A DNA stretch of 64,000 bases, taken from Calliopsis andreniformis. Its lineage: Eukaryota; Arthropoda; Insecta; Hymenoptera; Andrenidae. The stretch lies in contig NC_135071.1 of NCBI RefSeq assembly GCF_051401765.1, forward strand, positions 13,804,961 to 13,868,960. The letters are read 5' to 3'. The position numbers were made by a program, and so were the translations under genes. The first letter of the stretch is position 1, and each line of letters starts with the position of its first letter. Positions 12,241 through 23,438 of this stretch are shown here, piece by piece. Under the pieces are notes generated by a model. The model was given only the letters and a program-made list of their open reading frames with translations, was not told the DNA's origin and searched no databases.

Positions 12241-12699
12241 ATAATCCCGATCCGTCTCGCCCTAACGCTTGCACACCTCTGGCGCCATTAAAATGTCCAA
12301 AAGACAGGGCAGGATGTACGTCGTAGCGTTCAGGACATCTCTCCCAGCTCTGGTGGGCGCACCCACGCGGCTTGGTGTGGGTGTATCGAAGGTTCAGTAG
12401 GGCAGAGAGAGCGACCTAGAGGTCTACAGTCGGTTGGGCGATGTAAATTTACAGGGTGACGGTGGACATGAGGGCTGGGAGCATAATTCACTCGAGCGCG
12501 TATGTGCTCACCCGTGTACACGCATTTACCCTTCTCTGCGTGCTCTCTACGTACACGCGAGCACGCGCATGTGACAATGAGGAGATGCTCGGTCGAGCAA
12601 GGCCAAGCTGCATATTCGCAACAACGGCTCGGGTATTAGACGACTGATTTATTATCTTCAGCGGAGCGAGTTTGCGAAGCGCGCTTCGCACGTTGACGC
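12241..12699. other. CpG-rich flank upstream of the promoter candidate
   Basis: GC- and CpG-rich DNA with short alternating GT/CA-like stretches (for example around 12500-12570) leads into the CCAAT-box cluster. Small frames on both strands are not supported as genes. Confidence 0.45.
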
Positions 12700-12847
12700 C
12701 TCGAGGTACAACCAGCTCAAAAACACCACTCGTTGGCGGCGCCAATGCCTCGGCAGCCTGGCCAATCCCGAGCGTCGAGAGGCGCCCAGGTGCGTCCTAA
12801 TTGGTCCGTGCGCTCCCATTGGCGGTGACTGGCGCGACACTTCTGAG
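12700..12847 (+). promoter_or_regulatory. CCAAT-box cluster with downstream splice donor
   Basis: CCAAT or its complement occurs four times in 81 bp: CCAAT at 12742-12746 and 12762-12766, ATTGG at 12800-12804 and 12818-12822. A GC-rich near-palindrome, TTGGCGGCGCCAA, overlaps the first box (12733-12745) and resembles an E2F-type site. There is no TATA box. Just downstream, GAG ends at 12847 and is followed by GTGAGTG, a strong 5' splice-site match on the plus strand. Clustered CCAAT boxes are the known binding sites of the NF-Y trimer. I infer a TATA-less promoter driving a short non-coding first exon, possibly spliced to the coding exon near 18.0 kb. Transcript evidence is lacking. Confidence 0.45.
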
Positions 12848-14684
12848 GTGAGTGTACAGCAAATTAGTTCTGCAGAAAACACTGACTTTTCATACCTAAA
12901 CCGAATCATGGGACGTGCAGTCTCTCGTGTCGTGGATCATAGAATGGTATCCATGAAACTGAGTTGCTCGAATTTTGAATGAAAATTCCAATTACGATTT
13001 TATTAAACAGCTGCGTGCACTTAAGCGTTATGAAAACCGTGAAGGGAGTTATTAAGCGCATCTTTTCTAGGTGGAACGTGATCCAGGTACTTGAAGCTGT
13101 GATAGCCTGCGAGTGACACGTTCAGAAGGGGCTGAAAAAAATTTCATATCCTGGTTCATGAAGTTCCCCCGATTGTTATTTGTGAAATACGAGGTCGTGC
13201 GTTATCTTGGAGCGGCAGGATGCCTATTTACTAAAACATGTTGTTTTTTATATAACTTTTCGACCATTTTTTTTGGTAACTTTGTAGGCTATTTTTCAGC
13301 GTTTTCACTAACTTTGGTAAGGGAACAGAGGGTAGTGTTCATATTAGAATTCTTCTTGAATGCAGATTTCGCTTACGCGTATATTTTGTGACTCCATAAA
13401 TATCCAGCTATTGAGCTGAGCGCCAATGGCTGTCGTATAAAATCCACTTCTCGTTACAAATTACGATTCTATGGAAAAATGACCCTTTTATGTCAAGTTT
13501 AACGAAAGTGTCTACTTTAACCTGGAGATTTTTAGTTTAAATGCACTTTTGCTCCCAGCTGTCTCTGAAATGGTGTGAAGATTGTTCGTTTTGCTTTTAA
13601 GTGTTTCTGAAGTTCGCAATTTTTAAGGAAAATGTTTAAATAAGCTATTACTATAGAGTGTTTAGTTTAAACCACTGTTACAACCAGTAGCTTATGGAAA
13701 CACATTTGTTTTTCACAATATAAATCTAAAAGATCCGAGAGATTCTACAAGTAAAATTCTACGGTCATGAAAAGAGGTTCCTAGAATATTGTCCTCTATC
13801 GTTTAACTTTTTTTACTGACAACTTTATTACATATTTTTTCATGAAACAAGAGGTTGTTCACCTTTCTGGAAAACTAATCAAAAATTGTATCTCTAAGAG
13901 TAGACAACAGACTAACCGACAGCAATAATAAAACTAATTCGATATTCGAATATTTATATAACACTGTTTATACATCAAATTTACCAAACATTGCGAGCAA
14001 TTTGATCGATTACAGTATGCATCGTAGCTATTACTGCGCATTCGAAATTTTACACATCTGCAAACATTTATCCCTCTATTTACCGAATATTGAACGTTTC
14101 TATTTATTCCAGTTGTTGTAGATTGATCATTGTTGTCGTAGCAGGAAAAAATGAAGGGAAAAACAACGTTCGCAACATTTGAAAATTACTCGATCCTGCT
14201 AGACCAATGGAATCGATTATCCTAGCGTGCTGGTCAAAGGAGCAATTCGCTCAGTATTTACGCATCGAGCCGTCCACGTCGTAATCTTCGCAACAATAGT
14301 AATGCGCTTGCGTATCGATCCGCAGGTTTCAAAGCAGGACCCATTTATCGCAAGTTTTATCCATAGGCAGCTTACAGCGAAACTGTTCGCTACGTTGAGG
14401 GCAATGTAGGACGGGAAATTTTATCCCAGCGTGGTAATTCATGAGTGAACAACAACGCAGACGGGAAGGGAATGCGTATGCTGATTGTCTTCGCTTAGCC
14501 TGGGATTAATCGCACAAGAACAGCCGCATAATTAAGTGTACAACATATACAGGTAGCACAATGCACAAGTTCGCCAGTGTGGCCAGCTGCTCACGTGACA
14601 CAACTCGCGCACGCTATTAGTCTCACAACAGATTCGCGATAAGTCCTTTGTTTCCCTCCTGTGTTTTTCTGCGGAACCTCAGCT
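12848..14684. other. Non-coding DNA, possible intron
   Basis: Mostly AT-rich unique DNA with T-runs (for example 13227-13273). A single TCACGTGA palindrome lies at 14591-14598. Small frames (13113-13391 and 14227-14409, both plus) show no domain. It would be intronic if the promoter at 12.7 kb and the exon at 18.0 kb belong to one gene. Confidence 0.5.
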
Positions 14685-15365
14685 AAGGCTGGGTTACTGG
14701 AAACCCTTTCTCGCTTCAATTAGATCCGTCTAGGTAGAGTTACGTTTATGATAGGAACTGTTGTATGTTATTGTGGAAAAGTGTTCCTAGATCGTGGACT
14801 TAGGTGGACCTAGATCACTTGTATGAATATAGTATATACGTTTTGAAACTAGTCGAAACTGAGCAGAGTTTGCTTTTGGTTTGTGTAAACGTCTTTTGTT
14901 TCTTTGCTGTTGTTCTGATTAACAAGAGCTAAAGCTGAATTACTGGGCATTCTTCCTCGATTTGATTACAGATCCTTCTAGGTAGAGTTGCGTTTATGAT
15001 GAGAACTGTCAAGGTAATTGACCAAGTACCTGGACACTTAACATATCACATGATCCTGTAAATAGATGACCTGAACATGTATGCCCTGCCACTTGAGTTG
15101 CATTCCAGTAACTGATTATACTATTTGATGTTGTTTGTTCGTTGTTAGGTACATTAGAATTTAAGCTTAAAATTAAAGATAGGGATAGTATCTAGGTATC
15201 AGGATATGGTCAGGTACTGGGTCATTTACTTTATACATTACTGTGAAAGTGCCCTTAGATCGTGGACTTACACCACCCTCGCGAATGTACTGTGTACGTT
15301 CATTAAATGTTTTGAACCTAGTCAGCATCGAGCAAAGTTTGCTTTTGATTTATGTGGGCGTCTTC
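14685..15365. repeat. Diverged duplication of a roughly 240-bp block
   Basis: Part A (GCTAAGGCTG...TCTAGGTAGAGTTACG) at about 14685-14760 recurs at about 14928-15010 with point changes. Part B (CCTAGATCGTGGACTTA...AGAGTTTGCTTTTGG) at about 14771-14895 recurs at about 15238-15365. The order A-B is kept. The second block is split by about 230 bp of unrelated sequence, so either an insertion followed the duplication or part of the first block was lost. It is non-coding; a frame at 15243-15545 (plus) begins inside it. Confidence 0.7.
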
Positions 15366-17185
15366 CAAGCAAATAAATCGTTAACTCTTACCATCTTAAA
15401 CGAATCGGTGGTAACCAAGTGCTGTGACGTTTCTTTATCGCAACCGCTGAGTGTCCTCCGTTTCACGAGGACTCGTATTCCGCCGTACTTGTGTTTGCAA
15501 TTCAGGGTTTTTAGCACCCAACGCGTATTTCCTCGGGAGTGGTAAAACAGCAGTTCAGAGGAGGTGCAGTCGCATTCGCCGCGTACCTCGAATAGCAGCG
15601 TGGTCCAAAGAACAGGCCAGGATCCCTTCTTCGCCATTTGCAAAGGAAATTAAACGATTCTGCTCTATTTCGCCAAATGCGACCTAACGAGCCGGTTTAT
15701 GTTCTCGAGTGTCCACGTTTCCTGTCTTGTAGCCAGCCTACGTTATCTCGTCGAATACATTAAAATAGAATATGCAAATGCGAGTGATGGTCTCCAGGAA
15801 TACCAACTTTCCTATGTAGAAGCAGGTACGTTTGGATATAGCACATTTCGGTCGACGCAGGGCTCGTTTTTGGGTACTCATGGACTCACATAGTTCCTGA
15901 TACAAATTTTTTAGAATCTAAAGCTGGTACTTTGAATGATGAATATTTATGCAGGGTATCAGAATATATATGTCTCATTCCTCATTAATAGAGCACTAGA
16001 TAAGTCCAACACACACATTTATTCATCCAGAGGCTACACGTGTGGCCATACTAATATCTCAAACTTCATCTTTATGCTTCCTATCTGTTTCAACTTTCCC
16101 ATCAAATAGTTTGGCTTGGGTTGGCCTAGGTTAGAGACTCGGAGAGTCTCAGGAAGGTTTACTGCAAGATTCCTCTTTCATGCCAACAGATACCGCATGG
16201 AGATACACTTTTATCACCTTCGTTCATCTTGAAAAGCTACGGCTCGCTTCCTAGACATTTACGCAATAAGAAGATTAAACGTTCAGCTACCAGCGCGTGA
16301 AGATCACACACCCTATACAATTGAAGATAATCCTCAAAGTAGCGAGTGGAGGCCTTCGACAAAAGTGGCGTCTTTCTTGTTCAGCTGAATTTCGGTTAGT
16401 TTCTAGGTCCAACCCAAGATTGGCCCAGTTTTCCAAGTAAAGTTAGTATTAGGTCTAGTCCATCTCGAAATCACGAAGACAATATTTTAAATGGACATTG
16501 GATGCCCACTTCAAACAGCAATTTCTCAAGATTCCCGTGCCGTGTGCCCAATGTCGCGGAACTTTATTCTAAATAGCCTGAAGCATATCTTGTCGCGTCA
16601 CTTCCAGTACAGAAATATTCATCTTGTATTGAAACTTTCATGAACTCCGTAGACATTTGTGTAAGGCATTATGACAAGCAACATGGCTACGAGTGGGAAG
16701 AGAAACGTTTCCACAGGTAAGACACTATGAAAAAGGAGATAGTCCCTCTTTTACCGCCGCATTTCTGGAATGTAATTTAGAAGGTATGCATCACCACTGA
16801 ATTCAATTTGAACGACCGCCGTTTCACTGTTTTTCTAACTCGGTTGTCTCGCATAGGTTAAGTTCACCGTGGACATGGACGAAGAAAAGAAGAGAGGACA
16901 ATGTGCGTGGATTGCTCAAGCACACTTGACCACAAATGTCTGTTGTATGTTAATGTTTTTCAATGCTAATGTTTTTCACATTCTTTATGCTTATTTCATT
17001 CAAAATCCTGTTTTCAGCTAGAGGTCCACCAATTTCCTTCAGGGAGTCAATTCAATGAGTTTGCATGAAGCTTTCATGCTACCTGCTGTGCACTATAAAC
17101 TAGTTGTTGGCCTCTGGCAGGTGATTATACTCCTGCATAGCTTGCGAAATTTCCAAGTGAGCTTTCCAATGTCTTGCATCCTCAG
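15366..17185. other. Non-coding DNA, no supported gene
   Basis: Short frames at 15.35-15.9 kb on both strands lie in a slightly GC-richer stretch and have no domains. The rest is unique DNA with no recognised repeat, RNA or exon. Confidence 0.5.
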
Positions 17186-17193
17186 GTTTAAGC

Positions 17194-17359
17194 CAGGGTT
17201 CCTCAACCTTTTTTGGCTTGTGGCTTTCTTCTCTCTATAGCTCCCTCTTTCGTCTTTTTTTATCTCCATTTTCTTTCTTACCTTATTTTGCTTCTTACTC
17301 CCATCTTCTTTTTCTTCGCGACTCCTAGGTAGCCATAGGATCTCTGTTAAGAAACTCTG
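17194..17359 (-). mobile_element. hAT-like miniature element, copy 1
   Basis: A 166-bp non-coding element with terminal inverted repeats, CAGGGTTCCTCAAC at the left and GTTAAGAAACTCTG at the right. It is flanked by an 8-bp duplication, GTTTAAGC (17186-17193) and GTTTAAGT (17360-17367), with one mismatch. Its interior is polypyrimidine-rich on this strand. The reverse complement matches the purine-rich copies at 30303-30461 and 39928-40132, so it is inserted in the opposite orientation. CAGGG ends with 8-bp duplications are typical of the hAT superfamily, and the lack of coding capacity makes it non-autonomous. Confidence 0.85.
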
Positions 17360-17367
17360 GTTTAAGT

Positions 17368-18001
17368 AAATATTGAGGCACGCTGGTATTAAGAAGTATG
17401 CATGTTGTCTTATACCTGGGTCCCTGTATGCAGTGAACAGATTGAACAGACTATCTTTAGGTCAGTCATAAGCGGCTTACCACTATTGCAGCAATGTTCT
17501 AGAATCATCATTCCATTTGTGGGTTTTGAAATATAGTTTACTGCTTTGTTGCTTTTCGCCACAGTCGATTGTAACAATGTGAATATTTTTAATAGGATGT
17601 AGCTTGTATTCAGTTGCGTGTAGCGTGAGCTAGTATAGAACAGTGAGATTCTATTCTCGTGTAAAGGTACGCGTATCGAGGGCATGTTGGCCTCCTAACT
17701 GGAAACTACGTGTAGCCCATACATAATCCGACTGGAAGTCAGGCGTGTTACCCGTGTAAGCAAATAACTAAACGAGATTTGGATATAAAGCGTGTCACTT
17801 GTCCTCCGAGGGCCAATCCCCAATCGATCGTGGAGATTGTTCGAGGAACCATTGTCTCTTAGGAACCGTCCACCCGTTTGATTGATTAGGCAACTCTCGC
17901 AACCTGTAAACCCTTGCAAGCTTTAACCTTCGGCGGCTAGATCGCGAGCTTTACGCGTTCGAGTTTGATGAAACGAGGGGATTAAGGGAGCGTTGTACAG
18001 T
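17368..18001. other. Non-coding DNA upstream of the coding-exon candidate
   Basis: Small minus-strand frames (17410-17685, 17695-17919) are unsupported. A possible splice acceptor, GTTGTACAG ending at 18000, lies 20 bp before the ATG of the next feature. Its polypyrimidine tract is poor, so the exon may instead be a true first exon. Confidence 0.45.
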
Positions 18002-18020
18002 AGAGCCAGCGCGAGAGCCG

Positions 18021-18135
18021 ATGGATCGTGCAAGCACGCCGGATCTGCGCGAGGAAAAGCCGCGCAACAACGGTTCGCTGAAGATCACCAAAAGCGAAAG
18101 CTTGTTGCGTCCATCAGCCAATCCATCTCGAAAAA
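18021..18135 (+). CDS. Candidate 5' coding exon, unidentified protein
   Basis: The best protein-coding candidate in the window. The frame starts at the first in-frame ATG (18021) after an upstream in-frame stop at 17907-17909. It begins MDRASTPDL, continues through KITKSESLL, and is charged, Ser- and Pro-containing and hydrophilic, like a disordered N-terminus with possible phosphorylation sites. Codons are biased to G or C in the third position (GAT CGT GCA AGC ACG CCG, CTG AAG ATC ACC), unlike the AT-rich surroundings. After 38 codons plus one base, a splice-donor match AAA|GTGAGA occurs at 18135/18136, and the composition then drifts to AT-rich intron-like DNA. The frame running on to 18287 is probably intronic read-through. 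I do not recognise the protein, and the next exon (phase 1) was not found. The ATG context is not strong (C at -3, G at +4). Confidence 0.5.
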
Positions 18136-20480
18136 GTGAGAATCCTACGTACCAGTTGATTACTGATTCCAGAGAAATTGGTGATGGGCGAGGACAGGGG
18201 TCCTTGATTCTCAGTTCGTTATTGCATGAAGATATAAATCTAGGGTTATACAGTGGGGAAAAAGGGAAAAGTTACCTAAGTTACTGAGATGGCCTTCATA
18301 GCAAGAATCAACAGCTGAATCAGCATAAGTACTGCAACCACATTGTAGGACATAAGAGAATGTTAAGCTGGGGAATATGGGCTATCTGTGGCCATCAATG
18401 GGGATATCTCTGCATTGAATATTGCGCAACCCATGTAAAACTATGAAAACTGCTGATACATGCGTCATTTACGTCACTTGGTCCACTTCAACGAGTGTGA
18501 AGCAGAATCAGAATTCTTTGTTAGATACAAATCAGGATAGACAATATGGATATTAAAAATTGGCTACCATGGCATATTCTAGAGTGCCTTTAAAAAGTAT
18601 CAATTGATCAAACACAATTCAAAGACATGCACGAAAGGCAATTAGGACTCCAGAAAATTGGTTGATCAATGTTTCGAGTTATACAGTCAGGACCTTAAAG
18701 TTTGACCTCGTGAATTGTGTGTGTGCTGAGTCTCAGGCAAGCAGATGAGGAGCAAGAACACGTGTTCTTGTTAACGTTAAGATTAGTTAGCAACGAAGTG
18801 GGAAGTTTACTTGCACGCTTTGGTAGAGAGCAACGCGATCAGCAACGTTGTGTTCTGACGATAGATCACAGGACGCAACGCACTAGCTAACCGTCGTCCT
18901 TCTAATTAGCCGAACCTTATTATCTGTCTGTAGCTGCGTGATTACGCGAAATTACGAGAAAACCTAATGGAATTTTTTTAATTAGAACTGATTCACCCTT
19001 TCCATTTACCCTCCGGACTATTTCTCCAGGAATGGAGGTAGGAAAGGTGGTATGAGTAATTGCTTCGCAGTTTTCTGCCATGTTATGTTGACAGAAGCGC
19101 AATTCTATTTTTACTATTTCTCTAGTGCCTTCATACATTCTGATTTAATAATATATTTGCTTTAAAAATTCCTGAATCGACTCTGTAAATAGTGGCGATC
19201 TATTAGTTAGGTTGATCCTCGGGTGAGCTATTCTGTTCTTGACATCCTTCAAATGAGAGAAATCCTATTTTGAGAATTCTTGTTAAGTTTATTGACACTG
19301 CAATTCCAAGTCTTGATTGTACATATTGGTTCCAATACAAGCTAAGTCAGGTTTATTTAATTTGGCTCTCAGGAATCAGAACCTTTAAGAGCAGCATCAG
19401 AAACAGGTACAGTGTGAGTATACAGTTTGATTAGATCCAATTGATAATCATTTAGCCTGCATCGATTTTTAGGCCCAGTAAGACAGACTTTAAAGCATCG
19501 TTCTTCTCTTAAGCCCAGTCTTGCACAAAAAAAAAGGAACACAAGAAAAAAGCAGTATCTACTAAAACTGTTTTACTGCTATTTTGTACTAAAGCAAAAT
19601 GTTAAAAATTATTCAAAGATGCAAGAAACTAAACTTTACATTTTTCTGTAGCTACTGCCTTTCTCCATAGGTCGCCAGAGTAATGGCAGACCTACATGCA
19701 CAGATTCACAAATGATGCCTTCAATTTTCCTGAATCCATTCTCTCGCTTCCTTCACAGTTAGACACACCGTTATCACCAGTTTGCCTCATTTCTCGGCGA
19801 CATCACAGCAAAGCGGTTTTCGTCTCCAGTTGTTCAACGCGCGGACATTCCGGTTTGGTCAAGTGGCTTAAAGTGAAAAAGCTGTGACGACGCGCATGAA
19901 AGGATCGTTCAGAACGTGCTTTGTCGCTTGAACACGTATCTATATTCGCTGGCTGCTCGAGAGAGCTGAGCATTCGGGGAAAATACGCGAATCTTGTCTT
20001 GCGCGTATCAGCGACGCGCGACGGTTCGCGAGTCAGCGGAACGAGCATTCCGAAAGAATGCTTCGATCCGCGTTGCTTTCCGCATCACGCTCGGGACACA
20101 ATGGGCCGAGCATCGGCGCGGAGTCGTTTTCGTGAAAAGCTTCTCTCTTAACGAGCCTCGCGGTAACCAAAGTCCTATTACTAAGCAGGGGACTGACGCA
20201 GAGCGGCGGGACGTCTTTGTTGAAATTGAATCGCATAATGTGACGTTTAGCTTTTCTTGGTAAAGAGAGGATATCTTATTCTCTGCGAGCAGAACTGCTC
20301 ATCGAATTACGTACACGTAGCTGCAAGCAGTTTGCAAGAATTTAGGAGACACGTAGACATTAGACCAAGCTGGGATTTAGAGTCAATAGACCTCAGACCA
20401 AGTTAGGACTCAGATTTAACGGAGCTCTAACTTAATAGATTCAGTTAGGTACGTACCATTTATAGTAGAGTGGAAGAATA
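18136..20480. other. Non-coding DNA, probably start of an intron
   Basis: Unique DNA downstream of the candidate exon. A CpG-rich patch at about 19780-20260 carries overlapping short frames on both strands without domains. It could be regulatory. No repeat or RNA was recognised. Confidence 0.5.
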
Positions 20481-20730
20481 AATGTACCATAAAATTGTTT
20501 AGATCTGGGCTAGGTGTAGACCAGGCTTGGGTTAGGTCATTTTTCAATGAAATTATAATAGCAATGCTGGTGGAGACTAAAAGTTCTTTTTAAAAAGTTT
20601 ATTTATGGCAGATGTGCCATAAACTTGTTTAAGTTTAGTCTGGGTCTAGACCAGACTTGGATTGGATCTGTTTTCAATAAAATTATACTAGCCATGTTAG
20701 TAGAACCTAAAAGTCCCTAGCAATAAATTT
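20481..20730. repeat. 130-bp tandem duplication
   Basis: The segment from about 20481 (AATGTACCATAAAATTG) recurs 130 bp later at 20611 (GATGTGCCATAAACTTG). Matching continues through GTCTAGACCAG-like, TTTTCAATRAAATTATA and CTAAAAGT words to about 20730. Copies differ at many positions, so the duplication is old. It is non-coding. Confidence 0.75.
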
Positions 20731-23310
20731 TCTCTAACCAAAAATAGCTTCTCATGAGCTTCATAATCTAATAAGAGTACAGTTACATGGACTCAAATAT
20801 TTCCCTTGAATCTTATCAGAATGATTACCTCGTCTCAAACTCCGTATTACACGTCGTTATAATTATAACCTAACTTTACTGCCAAGAATAATCCTTTTCT
20901 TCCATTATTTGACATTTGAATTGTGCTAGGAGTGGAAAGAAACAATAAGAATCGCCCATAAAGGCTTTCCAAGCTCGATAACAGTTTTATCGTTGAAACG
21001 AAGCAAAGTAGAAGCTCTCAAGCTTATTTAAAGCAGTTGCAGTCGTCAGGCGTCATAAAGGACGCCACTTGGAGTTCCAATGTCCCTAACCTAACTGTTC
21101 TAATTTTCTTCTCGATTTCATCGGACAGTTTCTGAGGATTCCTCGAATATTACTGCGTCCACAGCTTATGCTGGCATTCGGTCTTAATTCGTAGATCAAT
21201 GAAGCATTTTAGTCTTTTTTATCGCGAGGACACTGAAGACTCGATCACCAAGAAAACGAGGGTCGTTACGGGGGAGATTGATGATTGAGGGGAGGAACGA
21301 ATGGGACCATGTTAGAAGATTGAAGAGAAGAATTCTACTTAGTAATCGCTGTTTTATTCTGACTGCTTTCTTCTTCTGAACGTAATTTAAAAAAAGGCAA
21401 AATCAGCAAGATCTTTTAATAATTCTTCCTCCCTGACGAACCTCTTCAACGTCACTGCGAGTGAACTAACGAATCATGAAACGTTTCCCTTTTATCAATG
21501 ATTCATTTTCAGTCGCCACCAAGAGCTCTCAAAAAGTAATTTCAAAAGATATTAATCCGAGAGATTAAAAATGTGCACGATTAAAATGTCGCTCAAAGCA
21601 ATTTTTAAGACCTTTTAATTAAAACAGAATTTCACTGAAACTTATCGAACCACATTTCACATCAGCATTTTTCATTAATAAAAACAATCTCATATGAAGC
21701 TCATATTCAGCGATATTACAGTTTAATTTGATTACATGTAAATGATATTTTAATAAATTTCTTGTTCATTTCCGGTTCATTTAAAATGTAACGGAATTGT
21801 CAATAGAAAGTCAAGTATCGTAATTGAATGTGACGCGCCTCGTGCATCTGTTGCTCCAAGTTTTATTATTTAGGCAACGTTCAGTCATTGTGCATTAACA
21901 TGCATACGCTGGACTTTAAAACAATATTCTACGGATGTACTGTATACAACGAACGCAAAATCTACTCTTGATATGTTTTCCGTGCCAGTGAAATCAAATA
22001 CTGTGCAACGAGTGTTTTGTTGTATAGTTCATGGTGGAGCTGAATTTTTTAATACACATGAAGCCGTTGAAAATAGCGAATATTATTACGTTTCAAAAAT
22101 CTGCAATTAGGAACGCATCCGAGTGGTAACATTTATTACAAAAAATTAAGTAGGTATATCTAGTACAGCGCGTATTTAAAAAATATGATACAGTATTCAG
22201 CATGAACTGGGGGATGTTACAATAGGGACCAACATCCAGGAAATAAAAATTTGCAATTCTGTTCTTGAATGTTAATTGTAACTATGTATCTCCTGAAATA
22301 AAATGAGGAATTTCATTATGTGACCATTTGGCCCTTTTGTAAGGTACACCTAGTCATATTGAAAGCTCCCAGAGACAAGATACTTTCGTTGTACAACCTT
22401 ACTGGCTTAGCCCAGGCCAGTTTTGAGTTCTGAAGTCGAACTTCCCATATATATCATTTCCAGGGAACGATTTAAGAAGTTGATAATGCTCTTTACTGTT
22501 CGCGAGCTCAGCAAAACAAGGAGTCGAAAGTTATCTTGCTCGATACCTTACACTTTGAGAAAGTATGGTGAGTTAGGTCCTCAGTAGCCTCGATCATAGT
22601 TGAAACTGCAGTCGATGGATTAGTGAAAGGTAGTGAAAACGTGTCAGTGTCTCTGAAGATGTCCTTTATCATGACGAAGGATCTCAGATGCGCAAAAATC
22701 TACGCCAGTGTTAAAAGGACCTCGCTAATGCCTCGGTTTCATTATAAATGGGGCAAACTGTTTTTACTCGAATTAGTATTTTTTCCGTGTGATTCTGAAT
22801 GCTACGTACTTCATCGAGGAGATAGGAAAAAGGCTATTTCTGAGTGCTTATTACAGCGTGAAGAAAAAGTATTAATCGACCGGCTGAAAGCTTCATCGTG
22901 CTTACAAGCGATCATAAATTTCTGCAGCTCGAAAGAATATCCGAACGTGTTAACGCACCGTTCATTAACGAACGCATTCGTAATTATTTCTTGTCGAGTT
23001 TTGTCGCGAGAGCGTTGTCCCCTGCATTTCATACTGTCGCGTCCGTCAAATTAAACGCTTAACAAGAGCCTTTCGTTATCCTTTTTGCGTGAATTTCCGC
23101 CTTGGACGCGCCAACACGCAATTTAAAGTGTGCTATTATCTGAGTGGGTCTCGTAATGGCGTCTGAGGAAGGCTATAACAATCCTTCAGTCATCTGAAGA
23201 TGTTGCTATTTAAGTTGAGTTTCGTGTGGTATATTTTACAGAATATGGAACAGTTAGTTCAATATCGAATTCAGAATCTATTCGAACCACTATCCAATAA
23301 TTATGTAGAG
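20731..23310. other. Non-coding DNA, no supported gene
   Basis: AT-rich unique DNA. The 143-codon frame at 22623-23054 (plus) has no domain, no biased codon use and an antisense frame over part of it, so it is treated as chance. No repeats or RNA genes were seen. Confidence 0.5.
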
Positions 23311-23316
23311 TTAGAG

Positions 23317-23438
23317 TCACGTGGTGTCTACAGCTGCGTCACGTGACACGTTTACATACGCTTCCTGGGTCACGTGACTCGTCTGCGTATGTTACTTGCG
23401 TCACGTGACACGTTTTCATACGCTGCATCGTCACGTGA
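23317..23438. promoter_or_regulatory. Phased array of four GTCACGTGAC palindromes
   Basis: The TCACGTGA core occurs at 23339-23346, 23370-23377, 23401-23408 and 23431-23438, each extended to the perfect 10-mer GTCACGTGAC. Start-to-start spacing is 31, 31 and 30 bp, about three turns of DNA. A weaker CACGTGG lies at 23318-23324. Spacers alternate: ACACGTTT.CATACGCT after sites 1 and 3, and a different TGCGTATG-containing spacer after site 2. So it is also a short tandem repeat. GTCACGTGAC is the known CLEAR/M-box sequence bound by bHLH-zipper factors of the MITF/TFE type, and CACGTG is also used by USF, Max and others. Regulatory function is inferred. An alternative is a minisatellite whose unit happens to contain an E-box. 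Confidence 0.55.

Noticed and set aside
22623..23054. 143-codon plus-strand frame
   Set aside because: No homology recognised, an antisense frame overlaps it, and codon third positions are AT-rich like the flanks.
23317..23438. Possible CRISPR or phage-type repeat at the GTCACGTGAC sites
   Set aside because: Repeats are 10-bp palindromes with related, not unique, spacers, and there are no cas-like genes.
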